Shown one piece after another: positions 1 to 7,775 of a DNA stretch of 64,000 nucleotides. The notes under the pieces were generated by a model. It had not been told where the DNA came from, did no database searches, and saw only the letters and a list, made by a program, of their open reading frames with translations. This DNA comes from VRUE01 sp963720805 (GTDB lineage: Bacteria > Actinomycetota > Thermoleophilia > Solirubrobacterales > 70-9): positions 141,872-205,871 of the forward strand of contig CAVRGT010000003.1 of assembly GCA_963720805.1 (NCBI GenBank), read 5' to 3'. Both the position numbers and the translations under genes were made by a program. How positions within the stretch are numbered: position 1 is the stretch's first letter; each line of letters starts with the position of its first letter.

Positions 1-3
1 CGC

Positions 4-2001
4 TCAGGCCCCCGCCCGCATCCCGTCGAGGTCGCGGCGCAGCTCCTTGAGCTCGTCGCGGAGCCGCCCCGCCTCCTCGAAGCGCAGGTCGTCGGCGGCG
101 GCCAACATCTCCTCCTCGAGGGTGACGATCGTGCGCTCCAGCTCGTCCGGATCGGCGAACTCGCCGGCAGGCTTGCCACGGCGCTTGCGCGGCGCCCGGT
201 CCTCCATCGCCAGGAACTCGCTCATCTCGGAGATGCCCTTGCGCACGGTTGCGGGGGTGATCCCGTGCTCCTCGTTGTAGGCGAGTTGAATCGCCCGGCG
301 GCGGTCGGTCTCGCGCATCGCCGCCCGCATCGCGTCGGTCTCCCTGTCGGCGTACATCAGCACCCGCCCGTTGACGTTTCGCGCCGCCCGGCCAATCGTC
401 TGCACCAGGCTGGTCTCACCGCGCAGGAAGCCCTCCTTGTCGGCGTCGAGGATCGCCACCAGGGAGACCTCGGGCAGGTCGAGCCCCTCGCGCAGCAGGT
501 TGACCCCGACCAGCACGTCGTACTCGCCGAGCCGCAGGTCGCGAATGATCTGGATCCGTTCCAGGGTGTCGATCTCGGAGTGCAGGTAGCGGACCTTGAT
601 CCCGTACTCGAGCAGGTAGTTGGTCAGGTCCTCGGCCATCTTCTTGGTCAGGGTGGTGACCAGGACGCGGTCGCCGGCCTCGGCGATCCCCTTGATCTCG
701 TTCATCAGGTCGTCGATCTGGTTGCGGGTCGGGCGCACGTCGATCTCGGGATCGATGATCCCGGTCGGACGGACGATCTGCTCGACCGTACGGGTCGATT
801 CGGTGCGCTCGAAGGGCCCGGGAGTCGCCGAGACCATGACCAGTTGCGGCACCCGTTCGAGGAACTCGTCGAACTTCAGTGGCCGATTGTCGATCGCCGA
901 GGGCAGGCGGAAGCCGTAGTCGATCAGGGTCTGCTTGCGCGAGCGATCCCCCTCGTACATGCCGCCGATCTGCGGCACCGTCTGGTGGGACTCGTCGACG
1001 AAGACGACGAAGTCGTCGGGGAAGTAGTCGATCAGCGTGTGCGGCGGGCTTCCCTCCGGGCGCCCATCGAGGATCCGCGAGTAGTTCTCGATCCCCGATG
1101 TGAAGCCGATCTCCTTCAGCATCTCGATGTCGTAGGCGGTGCGCTGGCGCAGCCGGTGCGCCTCCAGCTGCTTGCCCTCGGCCTCGAGCTCGGCCGTGCG
1201 CGTGTTCAGTTCGTTGCGGATTTCCTCGACCGCGCGCTCCAGCGTCTCGTCGCGGGTCACGTAATGGGAGGCCGGCCAGACCGAGACGTGGTCGATCGTG
1301 TCGAGGATCTCGCCGGTCAGCGGGTCGAAGTGCTGGATGCCCTCGATCTCATCGCCAAACAGCGCGATCCGGTAGGCCGACTCGGCGTAGGAAGGCATGA
1401 TCTCCAGCACCTCGCCGCGCACACGGAAGGCGCCGCGGCCGAGCACCGAGTCGTTGCGCTGGTACTGCATCTTGACCAGCTTGCGCAGCACCTCGTCGCG
1501 ATCGATCTGATCGCCGACTTTGAAGAGCTGCATTTTTTCGTTGTAGACCTGGGGCGAGCCGATCCCGTAGATACAGGAAACCGAGGCGACGATGATCACG
1601 TCGCGGCGGGCGAAGAGGGACGCGGTGGCGGCGTGGCGCAGGCGATCGATCTCGTCATTGATCGAGGAATCCTTCTCGATGTAGAGGTCCTGGGCCGGGA
1701 CATAGGCCTCGGGCTGGTAGTAGTCGTAGTAGGAGACGAAGTACTCGACCGAGTTCTCGGGGAAGAACTCGCGGAACTCGTTGCAGAGCTGCGCCGCCAG
1801 CGTCTTGTTATGGGCGATCACCAACGAGGGCCGCTGCACCGCCGCGATCGTCGCCGCCATCGTGAACGTCTTACCGGTGCCTGTGGCGCCCAAAAGGGTC
1901 TGAAAACGGTCGCCTGCCGCCAGGCCCTCGGCCAGGCCCGCGATTGCCTTGGGCTGGTCGGCGGTCGGCGTGTAGGCCGGATTGAGCTCGAACTCGGGCA
2001 T
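4..2001 (-). CDS. uvrB: Excinuclease ABC subunit B
   Basis: UvrB is the damage-verifying helicase-like subunit of nucleotide excision repair; it receives DNA from UvrA and recruits UvrC. The 665-residue protein has the usual full length. Visible motifs are Walker A GATGTGKT (about residues 38-45), the Tyr-rich beta-hairpin YYDYYQPEAYVP (about 91-101) that probes the DNA strand, a helicase motif VI-like QTIGRAARN, and a C-terminal UVR coiled coil that contacts UvrC. It starts at ATG. Its stop lies at the left edge of the window, so the downstream neighbour is unseen. A strong palindrome lies immediately upstream, between this gene and the divergent small membrane protein. The identification is secure. 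Confidence 0.98.
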   Translation of the reverse strand: MPEFELNPAYTPTADQPKAIAGLAEGLAAGDRFQTLLGATGTGKTFTMAATIAAVQRPSLVIAHNKTLAAQLCNEFREFFPENSVEYFVSYYDYYQPEAYVPAQDLYIEKDSSINDEIDRLRHAATASLFARRDVIIVASVSCIYGIGSPQVYNEKMQLFKVGDQIDRDEVLRKLVKMQYQRNDSVLGRGAFRVRGEVLEIMPSYAESAYRIALFGDEIEGIQHFDPLTGEILDTIDHVSVWPASHYVTRDETLERAVEEIRNELNTRTAELEAEGKQLEAHRLRQRTAYDIEMLKEIGFTSGIENYSRILDGRPEGSPPHTLIDYFPDDFVVFVDESHQTVPQIGGMYEGDRSRKQTLIDYGFRLPSAIDNRPLKFDEFLERVPQLVMVSATPGPFERTESTRTVEQIVRPTGIIDPEIDVRPTRNQIDDLMNEIKGIAEAGDRVLVTTLTKKMAEDLTNYLLEYGIKVRYLHSEIDTLERIQIIRDLRLGEYDVLVGVNLLREGLDLPEVSLVAILDADKEGFLRGETSLVQTIGRAARNVNGRVLMYADRETDAMRAAMRETDRRRAIQLAYNEEHGITPATVRKGISEMSEFLAMEDRAPRKRRGKPAGEFADPDELERTIVTLEEEMLAAADDLRFEEAGRLRDELKELRRDLDGMRAGA

Positions 2002-2030
2002 GGGGGCTCACGATAGGGCCTGTGCCGGGT

Positions 2031-2100
2031 GGGGCGCCGGGGGTGGGGTCCCCGGGCCGGCTTCGCCGGGAGTTCCCGGGGACCCCACCCCCGGCGCCCC
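2031..2100. repeat. GC-rich inverted repeat between uvrB and DoxX-like gene
   Basis: The left arm begins GGGGCGCCGGGGGTGGGGTC and the right arm ends GACCCCACCCCCGGCGCCCC. They enclose a short loop containing another small GCCGG..CCGGC stem. The element sits between two divergent start codons, so a terminator role for these genes is not obvious. It has the same architecture (20-26 nt arms, about 70 bp) as the other palindromes in the window, but its arm sequence is unique here. Confidence 0.85.
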
Positions 2101-2130
2101 TCTCGCCAGAAGCTCCTAGACTGGCGCTCG

Positions 2131-2499
2131 ATGAACCGCTCGCAGCAGGCGCTCGCCGGACTCTTCGCCTTCACCGGAACGATGCACTTCGTCATCCCAC
2201 GCAGCTACGAAGCGATCATGCCGCCCTCGCTGCCACGCCATAAGGAGGCGGTCGTGGTCAGCGGAATCGCCGAGATCGCCGGCGGGCTAGCGGTGGCGAG
2301 GCCATCGACCCGGCGCTTCGCTCGCTGGTGGCTGCTCGCGCTGCTGGTCGCGGTCTTCCCCGCCAACGTGCATATGGCGGTCAACCCGGAGCAGGTGCGC
2401 GGGCTGGACCTCCAGCGGATCCCACGCTGGGCGCTCTGGGCGAGGCTGCCATTGCAGCCACTGGCGATGCTCTGGGTCTGGCGCGCAACGCGCGACTGA
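2131..2499 (+). CDS. DoxX-like small integral membrane protein
   Basis: This 122-residue protein has four hydrophobic segments (near residues 5-23, 40-58, 70-85 and 100-118) and the family feature FTGTMHFVIPRSYEAIMPP, in which a Thr-Met-His-Phe and a Pro-rich loop follow helix 1. This resembles the DoxX/DUF4267-type membrane proteins, whose role is poorly defined (some are linked to quinone or redox metabolism). I chose the ATG at 2131 because everything upstream in frame is the GC-rich palindrome. It is divergent from uvrB. Its function cannot be given beyond the family. Confidence 0.7.
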   Translation: MNRSQQALAGLFAFTGTMHFVIPRSYEAIMPPSLPRHKEAVVVSGIAEIAGGLAVARPSTRRFARWWLLALLVAVFPANVHMAVNPEQVRGLDLQRIPRWALWARLPLQPLAMLWVWRATRD

Positions 2500-2522
2500 T
2501 CCGTATATAAACGTGCAGTTTT

Positions 2523-2568
2523 GTCTGCGAAATCTTTTGGCTGTAGCGGTTCTGTCTTCGCAGACAGA
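2523..2568. promoter_or_regulatory. Inverted repeats upstream of the XRE regulator (possible operator)
   Basis: The stretch between the DoxX-like gene and the XRE gene is AT-richer than its surroundings. It contains GTCTGCGAA at 2523-2531 and its inverse TTCGCAGAC at 2557-2565. The second copy lies inside a hairpin TCTGTCT-TCGC-AGACAGA (2551-2568). The ATG of the regulator follows 12 bases later. Paired half-sites this close to an XRE start suggest autoregulation; no binding evidence exists here. Confidence 0.5.
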
Positions 2569-2579
2569 GAATTGCCGCA

Positions 2580-2828
2580 ATGAAACCACGCGAACGTTTC
2601 GCAATTAATCTGCGTAAAGCGCGCAAGAAGAAGGCGATCTCACAGGAGGAGCTGGGCTTCCGCTGCGACCTCCACCGCACTGAGATCTCCCTGCTCGAGC
2701 GCGGTGGCCGCGAGCCACGGCTGGGCACGATCGTCAAGCTCGCCGGCTCCCTCGACACGACTCCGGAACAGCTTTGCGAAGGCGTCACCTGGTCGCCCGG
2801 CAAGAGCAAATTCCAAATTAAGAAGTAA
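2580..2828 (+). CDS. XRE-family helix-turn-helix regulator
   Basis: The 82-residue protein is essentially one Cro/C1-type HTH: LRKARKKKAISQEELGFR gives helices 1-2, and DLHRTEISLLERGGREPR contains the recognition helix and the typical ERG.R.P turn. It ends with a Lys-rich tail (KSKFQIKK). It is of the single-domain, adapter-like class found next to restriction or mobile genes, but no such partner is adjacent; the neighbours are a DoxX-like gene and a hypothetical gene. It probably binds the inverted repeats just upstream. Codon use (AAT, ATT, AAA) is less GC-biased than in the neighbours, which hints at transfer. Confidence 0.85.
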   Translation: MKPRERFAINLRKARKKKAISQEELGFRCDLHRTEISLLERGGREPRLGTIVKLAGSLDTTPEQLCEGVTWSPGKSKFQIKK

Positions 2829-2836
2829 CTGGCTAC

Positions 2837-2949
2837 GAGGCCGTCCCGGTAGGGGCTCCGCTTAACTTTTTCGAGGGGCGGCTGCTGCTGGCGCGCGGGC
2901 GCCGCCGGCGAAAAAGTGCAAGACGCTCCACCCCTACCGGGACGGCCTC
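2837..2949. repeat. Family A palindromic repeat, copy 1
   Basis: Perfect 19-nt outer arms (GAGGCCGTCCCGGTAGGGG and its complement) flank a core with the conserved blocks CTTAACTTTTTCG and CGAAAAAGTGCAAGACGC around a variable GC-rich centre. The same arms and core blocks recur at 6017-6135 and 19388-19504. The element fills the gap between the XRE gene and the stop codon of the convergent hypothetical gene, so it could also act as a bidirectional terminator. Confidence 0.9.
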
Positions 2950-3473
2950 TACGGCAGTAGCTGTTCGAGCAGGCCTTCGACCGGGCCGAGGAAACCCTGG
3001 ACGTTGTTGAGCAGGGATTCGGCGTTGTTGATCAGTTCGATCGCCTGATCGAGGGGGATGTTCTGCAGCGTTTCACGCAGCGGGGCGGCAAGAATTGGGT
3101 TCAACGCGCCGGCTTCTTCGGCGTCGTCGACGGCGCGCAGCAGGCCGGCCCGTACCGCCGTCGCCAGCTTGGCGTCACTGATCTTGTAGCGCTCTTTGAA
3201 GCGTTCGCGTGACTCTGGCGTGGCCAGGGCCCGGGCCAGGGTCTCGCGGCTGACGCCGAGCCGGCAGGCAGCACCATCCAGGGCCGAGAGGGTGAATTGC
3301 TCGGCAATTTGTTGCAGGCCTTCCGGGTTGCGCCAGGCGCGGTGCTTGCACGGGTCCTGGGTCTTCTCCGGCGTGTAGGAAGCTCCGCCGGCAGCCAGGT
3401 ATATGCCGAGGAGAGCGACAGCGGCGACGATCGCGCCGCCGACCAGGAACAGCGATCGCCGCTCGGAGTTCAC
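2949..3473 (-). CDS. Membrane-anchored protein of unknown function
   Basis: This 174-residue protein is not recognised. It has a short basic N-terminus, one transmembrane segment (about residues 9-28) and an extracytoplasmic helical region. The central part, CRLGVSRETLARALATPESRERF, resembles a helical repeat, and the C-terminus is Leu/Asn-rich (LINNAESLLNNVQGFLGPVE). Its ATG overlaps the stop of the MFS gene by four bases (ATGA), so it is translationally coupled and probably acts with the transporter or the transglycosylase of the same operon. The gene ends exactly at the edge of a family A palindrome. Confidence 0.7.
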   Translation of the reverse strand: MNSERRSLFLVGGAIVAAVALLGIYLAAGGASYTPEKTQDPCKHRAWRNPEGLQQIAEQFTLSALDGAACRLGVSRETLARALATPESRERFKERYKISDAKLATAVRAGLLRAVDDAEEAGALNPILAAPLRETLQNIPLDQAIELINNAESLLNNVQGFLGPVEGLLEQLLP

Positions 3474-4843
3474 AGGTCCACCCTCCGCGCCAGGCCGATC
3501 GGAATCAGCGAGAGCAGGCCGATCAGGGCGGCGAGACCGAAGGAGGGGCTGAAGGCGTGGGTGGCGCCGCGATTGAGCTGGTCCTGCAGTTCTTCGCGCA
3601 GCTCGACCACCTGGTCGTGTTCCTCGGGATCGCTCGGCAGCGGCTCGAAGGCCGGGCCGATTGTCGGCACCTTCCCCTTCTCATTTTCCAGGCGACTCTC
3701 GATCTTCTGCGCCAGGGCGAGCTTGAGCAGCGGCGGCACCTTCGAGTCGAGGACCACCGCCGTGCCGGCATTGATCGCGTCGTGGCGCTGCTGGGCGATG
3801 TCGTGGGTGAAGATCGGCGTTACCGCGAGGATCCCGATCACGACTCCGGCGTGGCGGGCGGAGATCGTCCAGCCACCGTGGATCGCCTGCGGAGCCCTGC
3901 CGCTGAGGGCGGTCTCGGTCAGCGCCGAGAGCACCAGGGCGAGGCCGATCCCGATCATCACCTGCGGTGGCACCGTCAGCGCGACCTCCGCCCTGGGCAG
4001 GAGGGCCAGCCCGCCGAGCCCACCCGAGACCAGGATCGCCCCGGCGGCGGCGCGCGCCCGGGCGCTCGGCACAAGCCGGTCGAGGCGGCTGCCGAGCAGC
4101 GCCGCCAGCGGCATCACGCTGACCACGATCGCGGCGCCGATCGGGCTCAGGCGCCAGCCCTCGATCAGCAGCAGCACGAGCAGGAAGAGCGCCCCGGCGA
4201 TCGCCGCCGAGACGAGGGCCAGGGCCAGGTTGGCCATGAAGTGCGGCCTGCCGGTGCGCCGCAGCTCCGTGGAGAGCACCCCGGTGGCGGCCTCGTGGCG
4301 GGCGACGGCGAGGATCGGAACCGCCGCGGCGAGCGCGATCGGCACCTGGATCAGGAAGATCGACTGCCAGGAGACCAGCTCGGTGAGCAGGCCGCCGACC
4401 GCCGGCCCCAGTGCCGCCCCGGTCGCTCCCGCCGTTGCCCACAGCGCAGCGGCGCGGCGCTCGGAGCCGACCGTGGCGGGCAGCAGCTCCAGCACCGCGG
4501 TCACCGCCAGGGCGCCACCGATCGCCTGCACGCAGCGGGCGGCAATCAGCGTGCTGAGCTGGTCCGAGACGGCGCAGGCGAGCCCCGCCCCGGCAAAGAT
4601 CGCGAGCCCCACAGCGGCTGCGCGGCCGGGGCCGACCCGGCGCGCCAGGAGCGCGGCCGGCACCGCAGCGAGCGCCATCACCAGGTTGAAGGAGACGAGC
4701 ACCCAGCTGACGGCGGCAACGCTCGCGTCGAGCTGGCGGTAGATCTCCGGCAGAGCGAGGACGACGATCGAGGAGTCGGCGAGGACGAGGCCAACGGCGA
4801 GCGCCAGCGCCGCGACGCGGGGTCGGGGGGCCCCGGGATTCAG
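3470..4843 (-). CDS. MFS transporter, DHA2-like
   Basis: The protein is a major facilitator with 12 or more hydrophobic helices. The first is LALAVGLVLADSSIVVLALP, with the D.SIV.LALP signature of DHA2 drug/proton antiporters, followed by the A-like loop LLARRVGPGR. A charged, probably external insert (about 60 residues, Glu/Asp-rich) precedes the last helix. No ATG, GTG or TTG lies where homologues begin. The only candidate near helix 1 is CTG at 4843, which overlaps the transglycosylase stop as CTGA and is preceded by GGGAG. A start further upstream at 4963 would overlap the previous gene by 124 bases. The substrate is unknown. Confidence 0.8.
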   Translation of the reverse strand: MNPGAPRPRVAALALAVGLVLADSSIVVLALPEIYRQLDASVAAVSWVLVSFNLVMALAAVPAALLARRVGPGRAAAVGLAIFAGAGLACAVSDQLSTLIAARCVQAIGGALAVTAVLELLPATVGSERRAAALWATAGATGAALGPAVGGLLTELVSWQSIFLIQVPIALAAAVPILAVARHEAATGVLSTELRRTGRPHFMANLALALVSAAIAGALFLLVLLLIEGWRLSPIGAAIVVSVMPLAALLGSRLDRLVPSARARAAAGAILVSGGLGGLALLPRAEVALTVPPQVMIGIGLALVLSALTETALSGRAPQAIHGGWTISARHAGVVIGILAVTPIFTHDIAQQRHDAINAGTAVVLDSKVPPLLKLALAQKIESRLENEKGKVPTIGPAFEPLPSDPEEHDQVVELREELQDQLNRGATHAFSPSFGLAALIGLLSLIPIGLARRVDL

Positions 4844-5436
4844 TAGCCCAGCTCCCGCGGGTACTTGTCGCGGTAGGCGCGCTGCTTGTCGAGTACCTCT
4901 TCGACGTAGGCGCGGGTTTCGGGGAACGGAATCCCCGCGACGCTCAGGTCGCTGCCACCCCATTTGTCGACGTTGCCGGGTCCGGCGTTGTAGGCGGCGA
5001 GTGCGGCGACCACGTCGCCGCCGTAGCGATCGAGCAGTTCGCGCAGCAGGTAAGTGCCGTAGCGGATGTTGATTTCGGGATCGCTCAGGTCTTTTAGCTT
5101 GAAGGTCGTGCCGCCGCTGTGTCGCTCGATTTCGTTTGCCGCTTCCGGCGTGATCTGCATCAGGCCTCGAGCGCCGGCGCTTGAGGTGCGGTCGCTGAAC
5201 TTCGACTCGGAGTAGATGACGGCAGCGACCAGAGCGGCGTCGACGTTCTTTTCGTGCGCCTGCTGGCGAATCACATCCTCATGTTTGAGCGGCAGCGTCA
5301 GCTCCTGAATCGCCCTGTCAATCGTCCCCGTCGCCACCAGCACGGCGGCGACGATACCGGCGCCAACCACGACGGCGCCAATTGCCAGGATGCGGCTTCT
5401 CCGTTTCCTAACGGGCCGGTTTCGGGCTCGGCTCAT
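4840..5436 (-). CDS. Lytic transglycosylase (SLT domain), membrane anchored
   Basis: This peptidoglycan lytic transglycosylase cleaves the MurNAc-GlcNAc bond. The 198-residue protein has an Arg/Lys-rich N-terminus, a transmembrane anchor (about residues 17-40) and an SLT fold. Visible motifs are SESKF with the catalytic Glu (about 90), ARGLMQITPEAA (about 103-114), and AYNAGPGNVDKWG (about 155-167). It lies in an ATGA-overlapped run with coaE upstream and the MFS gene downstream. It acts at the outer face of the membrane. Confidence 0.92.
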   Translation of the reverse strand: MSRARNRPVRKRRSRILAIGAVVVGAGIVAAVLVATGTIDRAIQELTLPLKHEDVIRQQAHEKNVDAALVAAVIYSESKFSDRTSSAGARGLMQITPEAANEIERHSGGTTFKLKDLSDPEINIRYGTYLLRELLDRYGGDVVAALAAYNAGPGNVDKWGGSDLSVAGIPFPETRAYVEEVLDKQRAYRDKYPRELGY

Positions 5437-6011
5437 CCAACCAGCTTCGCGATGAGAGCGGACAGGCGTTGCTCGAGCTGCTCGAGCGTGCCGTCGTTCT
5501 CGATCACGTGCTCGGCGCGGGCCGCCTTTTCCTCCTGGGCCAGCTGGCGCGCGTCGCGCTCGCCGACCAGCGCGTGGCCGCGCGCCTCGGCGCGGGCACG
5601 GCGTACCTCGTCGGGGGTGACGACGGCAACGGTGGTGTCGAAGACGGCCTCCATCTCGGACTCGAAGAGCAGCGGCACCTCAACCACGGCGAACTGGACC
5701 TCGTCGTCCAGCGAAGCGAGCCAGCTGCCGATCCGCTCGCCAACCAGCGGGTGGATCTGCGCCTCCAGCCACTTCAACTGCTCCGGATCCGCAAACACGA
5801 CTTCGCCGATCTTGCTGCGGTCGACGGTCCCGCCGGGGGCAACATCCTCACCCCAACGCTCGATCAGCCTGCCAATAAGAGGTTCTGAATCGAGCAGCTC
5901 GTGAACCACCGCATCGCTGGAGATAGTCGCAGCGCCAAGCCGTCCGAAGGCAGCCAGGGACTCAGACTTCCCAGCCGCTATGCCACCGGTCAAGCCGATA
6001 GTTAGCGGCAT
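5433..6011 (-). CDS. coaE: Dephospho-CoA kinase
   Basis: CoaE phosphorylates the 3'-hydroxyl of dephospho-CoA, the last step of CoA synthesis. The 192-residue length is normal. The P-loop GLTGGIAAGKSESL lies at residues 7-20, and the CoA-domain and lid regions follow (VVEVPLLFESEM and TPDEVRRARAEAR). The gene overlaps the transglycosylase start by ATGA. In many actinobacteria coaE lies next to rpsA, as here, with a family A palindrome between them. Confidence 0.96.
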   Translation of the reverse strand: MPLTIGLTGGIAAGKSESLAAFGRLGAATISSDAVVHELLDSEPLIGRLIERWGEDVAPGGTVDRSKIGEVVFADPEQLKWLEAQIHPLVGERIGSWLASLDDEVQFAVVEVPLLFESEMEAVFDTTVAVVTPDEVRRARAEARGHALVGERDARQLAQEEKAARAEHVIENDGTLEQLEQRLSALIAKLVG

Positions 6012-6016
6012 GGTTG

Positions 6017-6135
6017 CTCAGGCCCTGTCCCGGCAGGGGTTCCGCTTAACTTTTTCGGTGAATCGGCCGGGGCCGTCCGAGGCTCGCGTGCCGAAAAAGT
6101 GCAAGACGCTCCACCCCTACCGGGACAGGGCCTCA
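6017..6135. repeat. Family A palindromic repeat, copy 2
   Basis: The outer arms (about 22 nt, GGCCCTGTCCCGG type, with a T/C difference near the inner end) enclose the conserved blocks CCGCTTAACTTTTTCGG and CGAAAAAGTGCAAGACGCTC. The right arm contains the TGA stop of rpsA (complement of TCA at 6133-6135), so the repeat supplies the end of that gene. It separates rpsA from coaE on the same strand. Confidence 0.9.
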
Positions 6136-7704
6136 GGACTCAGGAGCCTCTGCGGCGGGCTCAGCCGCCTCGGAAGCGGGCTCCTCGGCGGCCTCAGCCT
6201 CGGGAGCCTCCTCGGCGGCCGGAGTCTCAGCCTCGGCCTCAGGGGTTTCCTCTGCCACCGGAGCCTCCTCAACCTCAGGAGCGGGTGCCTCCTCGGCAAC
6301 AGGCTCAGCATCCTCGGCAGCGGGCTCCTCGGCGACCTCAGCTTCAGCTGCAGGCTCCTCGGCGGCCTCCCCAGACGTTGACTCAGGCGCCTCGTCCGCG
6401 GGTGGCGCTGTAGGGGGTACCGCCTCTGAGGACGCTTCAGCGACCGGAGGAGGCGGTGGGTCCCCTGCAGCGACAGGACCCGCGGCCGAGCCGTCCGGAT
6501 CCTCGTCAGTTGAACCCTCAGCAGCCTCCTGAATCTGAGCGCCGAGGTCCCCCATCGGCATCTTCTGCTCCTCGACCTGCTTGATGCTGAGCGAGAGACG
6601 CCTGCGCTCCTCGTCGATCTCGAGGATCTTGACGTCGAGCGCGGCGCCCGGCTCGACAACCTCGCTCGGGCTCTCAACATGGTGGTCTGCAAGCTCGGAG
6701 ATGTGGACCAGGCCCTCGACCCCGGGCAGGATCTCGACGAAGGCGCCAAAGGCAACGACCTTGGTCACCGTCCCACCGAGCACGTCGCCGGGGCGGTGGG
6801 CGCTGATCACGCGCTGCCAGGGGTCCTCTTGGGTCTGCTTCAGGCCCAGCGAGATGCGCTGGCGGTCGCGGTCGATGTCGAGCACCTTGATCCGCACGGT
6901 GTCGCCGATCGCCACCACCTCGGAGGGGTGGTTGACGTGGCTCCAGGAAAGCTCGGAAATGTGAATCAGACCGTCGATTCCGTCGAGGTCGACGAAGGCT
7001 CCGAAGTCGACGATGTTGGAGATCTTGCCCTCAACGACCTGACCGGGCTCGAGCCGGCCGAGGATCTGCTCGCGCACCTCCTTGCGCTCTTCCTCGAGCA
7101 CGGCGCGCCGCGAGAGCACCACGTTGTTGCGGCTGCGGTTGAGCTCGATCACTTTGCACTCAAGCGTCTGGCCCGTGAACTCGTCGAGGTTGTGGACGCG
7201 GCGGATGTCGACCAGTGAGGCGGGCAGGAAGCCGCGCACCCCGAGGTCGAGAATGAGGCCACCCTTGACCACCTCGATCACGTTGCCTTCGACCGGTTCG
7301 CCCGACTCGGCGGCGGCCTCGATGCGGCGCCACGCCTTCTCGAAGCGGGCGCGCTTCTTGGAGAGAATCAGGCGGCCGTCGGTGTCTTCCTTGGTCAGGA
7401 CGAGGGCGTCGACCTCCTCGCCCTGCTCGACCTCGTCGGCCGGGTTGACCGACTTGCGGATCGAGAGCTCGTGCGAAGGAATGACCCCCTCCGACTTGTA
7501 ACCGATGTCGACCAGGACCTCGTCCTTGTCGATCCGCACGACCCTGCCCTTGACGACATCGCCCTCCTCGAAGGAGACCATCGTCGCCGCGTAGTTGGGG
7601 ACGATCTTGCCGTCGATTTCGAGCAGCAAGCCGCCCGAGCCCTCAACCGGCGAGCCGGCGGGAGCATCAGGAACAGGGGTCAAGGTCGTATCGGTCACGG
7701 ACAC
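6133..7704 (-). CDS. rpsA: 30S ribosomal protein S1
   Basis: S1 recruits mRNA to the 30S subunit. The 523-residue protein has four S1/OB repeats, starting near residues 46, 134, 220 and 307 (each with the GAFV or GFLP and G.IHISEL pattern); this is the actinobacterial number rather than six. From about residue 393 to the end it is a low-complexity Ala/Glu/Pro tail. Part of this tail (about residues 408-435) is encoded by a repeat element that also occurs between genes at 39.7 kb. The start is GTG, without a strong Shine-Dalgarno sequence. The divergent flavoprotein gene begins within about 75 bases, so both promoters share this short gap. Confidence 0.96.
   Translation of the reverse strand: MSVTDTTLTPVPDAPAGSPVEGSGGLLLEIDGKIVPNYAATMVSFEEGDVVKGRVVRIDKDEVLVDIGYKSEGVIPSHELSIRKSVNPADEVEQGEEVDALVLTKEDTDGRLILSKKRARFEKAWRRIEAAAESGEPVEGNVIEVVKGGLILDLGVRGFLPASLVDIRRVHNLDEFTGQTLECKVIELNRSRNNVVLSRRAVLEEERKEVREQILGRLEPGQVVEGKISNIVDFGAFVDLDGIDGLIHISELSWSHVNHPSEVVAIGDTVRIKVLDIDRDRQRISLGLKQTQEDPWQRVISAHRPGDVLGGTVTKVVAFGAFVEILPGVEGLVHISELADHHVESPSEVVEPGAALDVKILEIDEERRRLSLSIKQVEEQKMPMGDLGAQIQEAAEGSTDEDPDGSAAGPVAAGDPPPPPVAEASSEAVPPTAPPADEAPESTSGEAAEEPAAEAEVAEEPAAEDAEPVAEEAPAPEVEEAPVAEETPEAEAETPAAEEAPEAEAAEEPASEAAEPAAEAPES
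6400..6481. repeat. Family C repeat inside rpsA coding sequence
   Basis: About 82 bases match, in inverse orientation and at roughly 80-85% identity by eye, the intergenic element at 39710-39791. Shared blocks include GGGTCCTGTCGC, GCAGGGGACCCACC, AAGCGTCCTC, GGTACCCCCTAC and GCGCCACCC. Here the element is translated in-frame and gives a Pro-rich stretch in the S1 tail (VAAGDPPPPPVAEASSE and following residues). Confidence 0.85.
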
Positions 7705-7775
7705 AGCGGCGCATGATTGCAGAAATCATTCCGACTGCATCCTCCGCTCCAAGCAGGTCTAGATACGCTCCGGGG

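Noticed and set aside
265..2016. Long open frame on the plus strand opposite uvrB
   Set aside because: It is the antisense shadow of a clear UvrB gene. High GC gives long antisense frames throughout (also at 34902-36824, 38355-39884, 49435-51339).
2029..2130. N-terminal extension of the DoxX-like protein
   Set aside because: The extra residues are translated palindrome and have no hydrophobic or conserved character.
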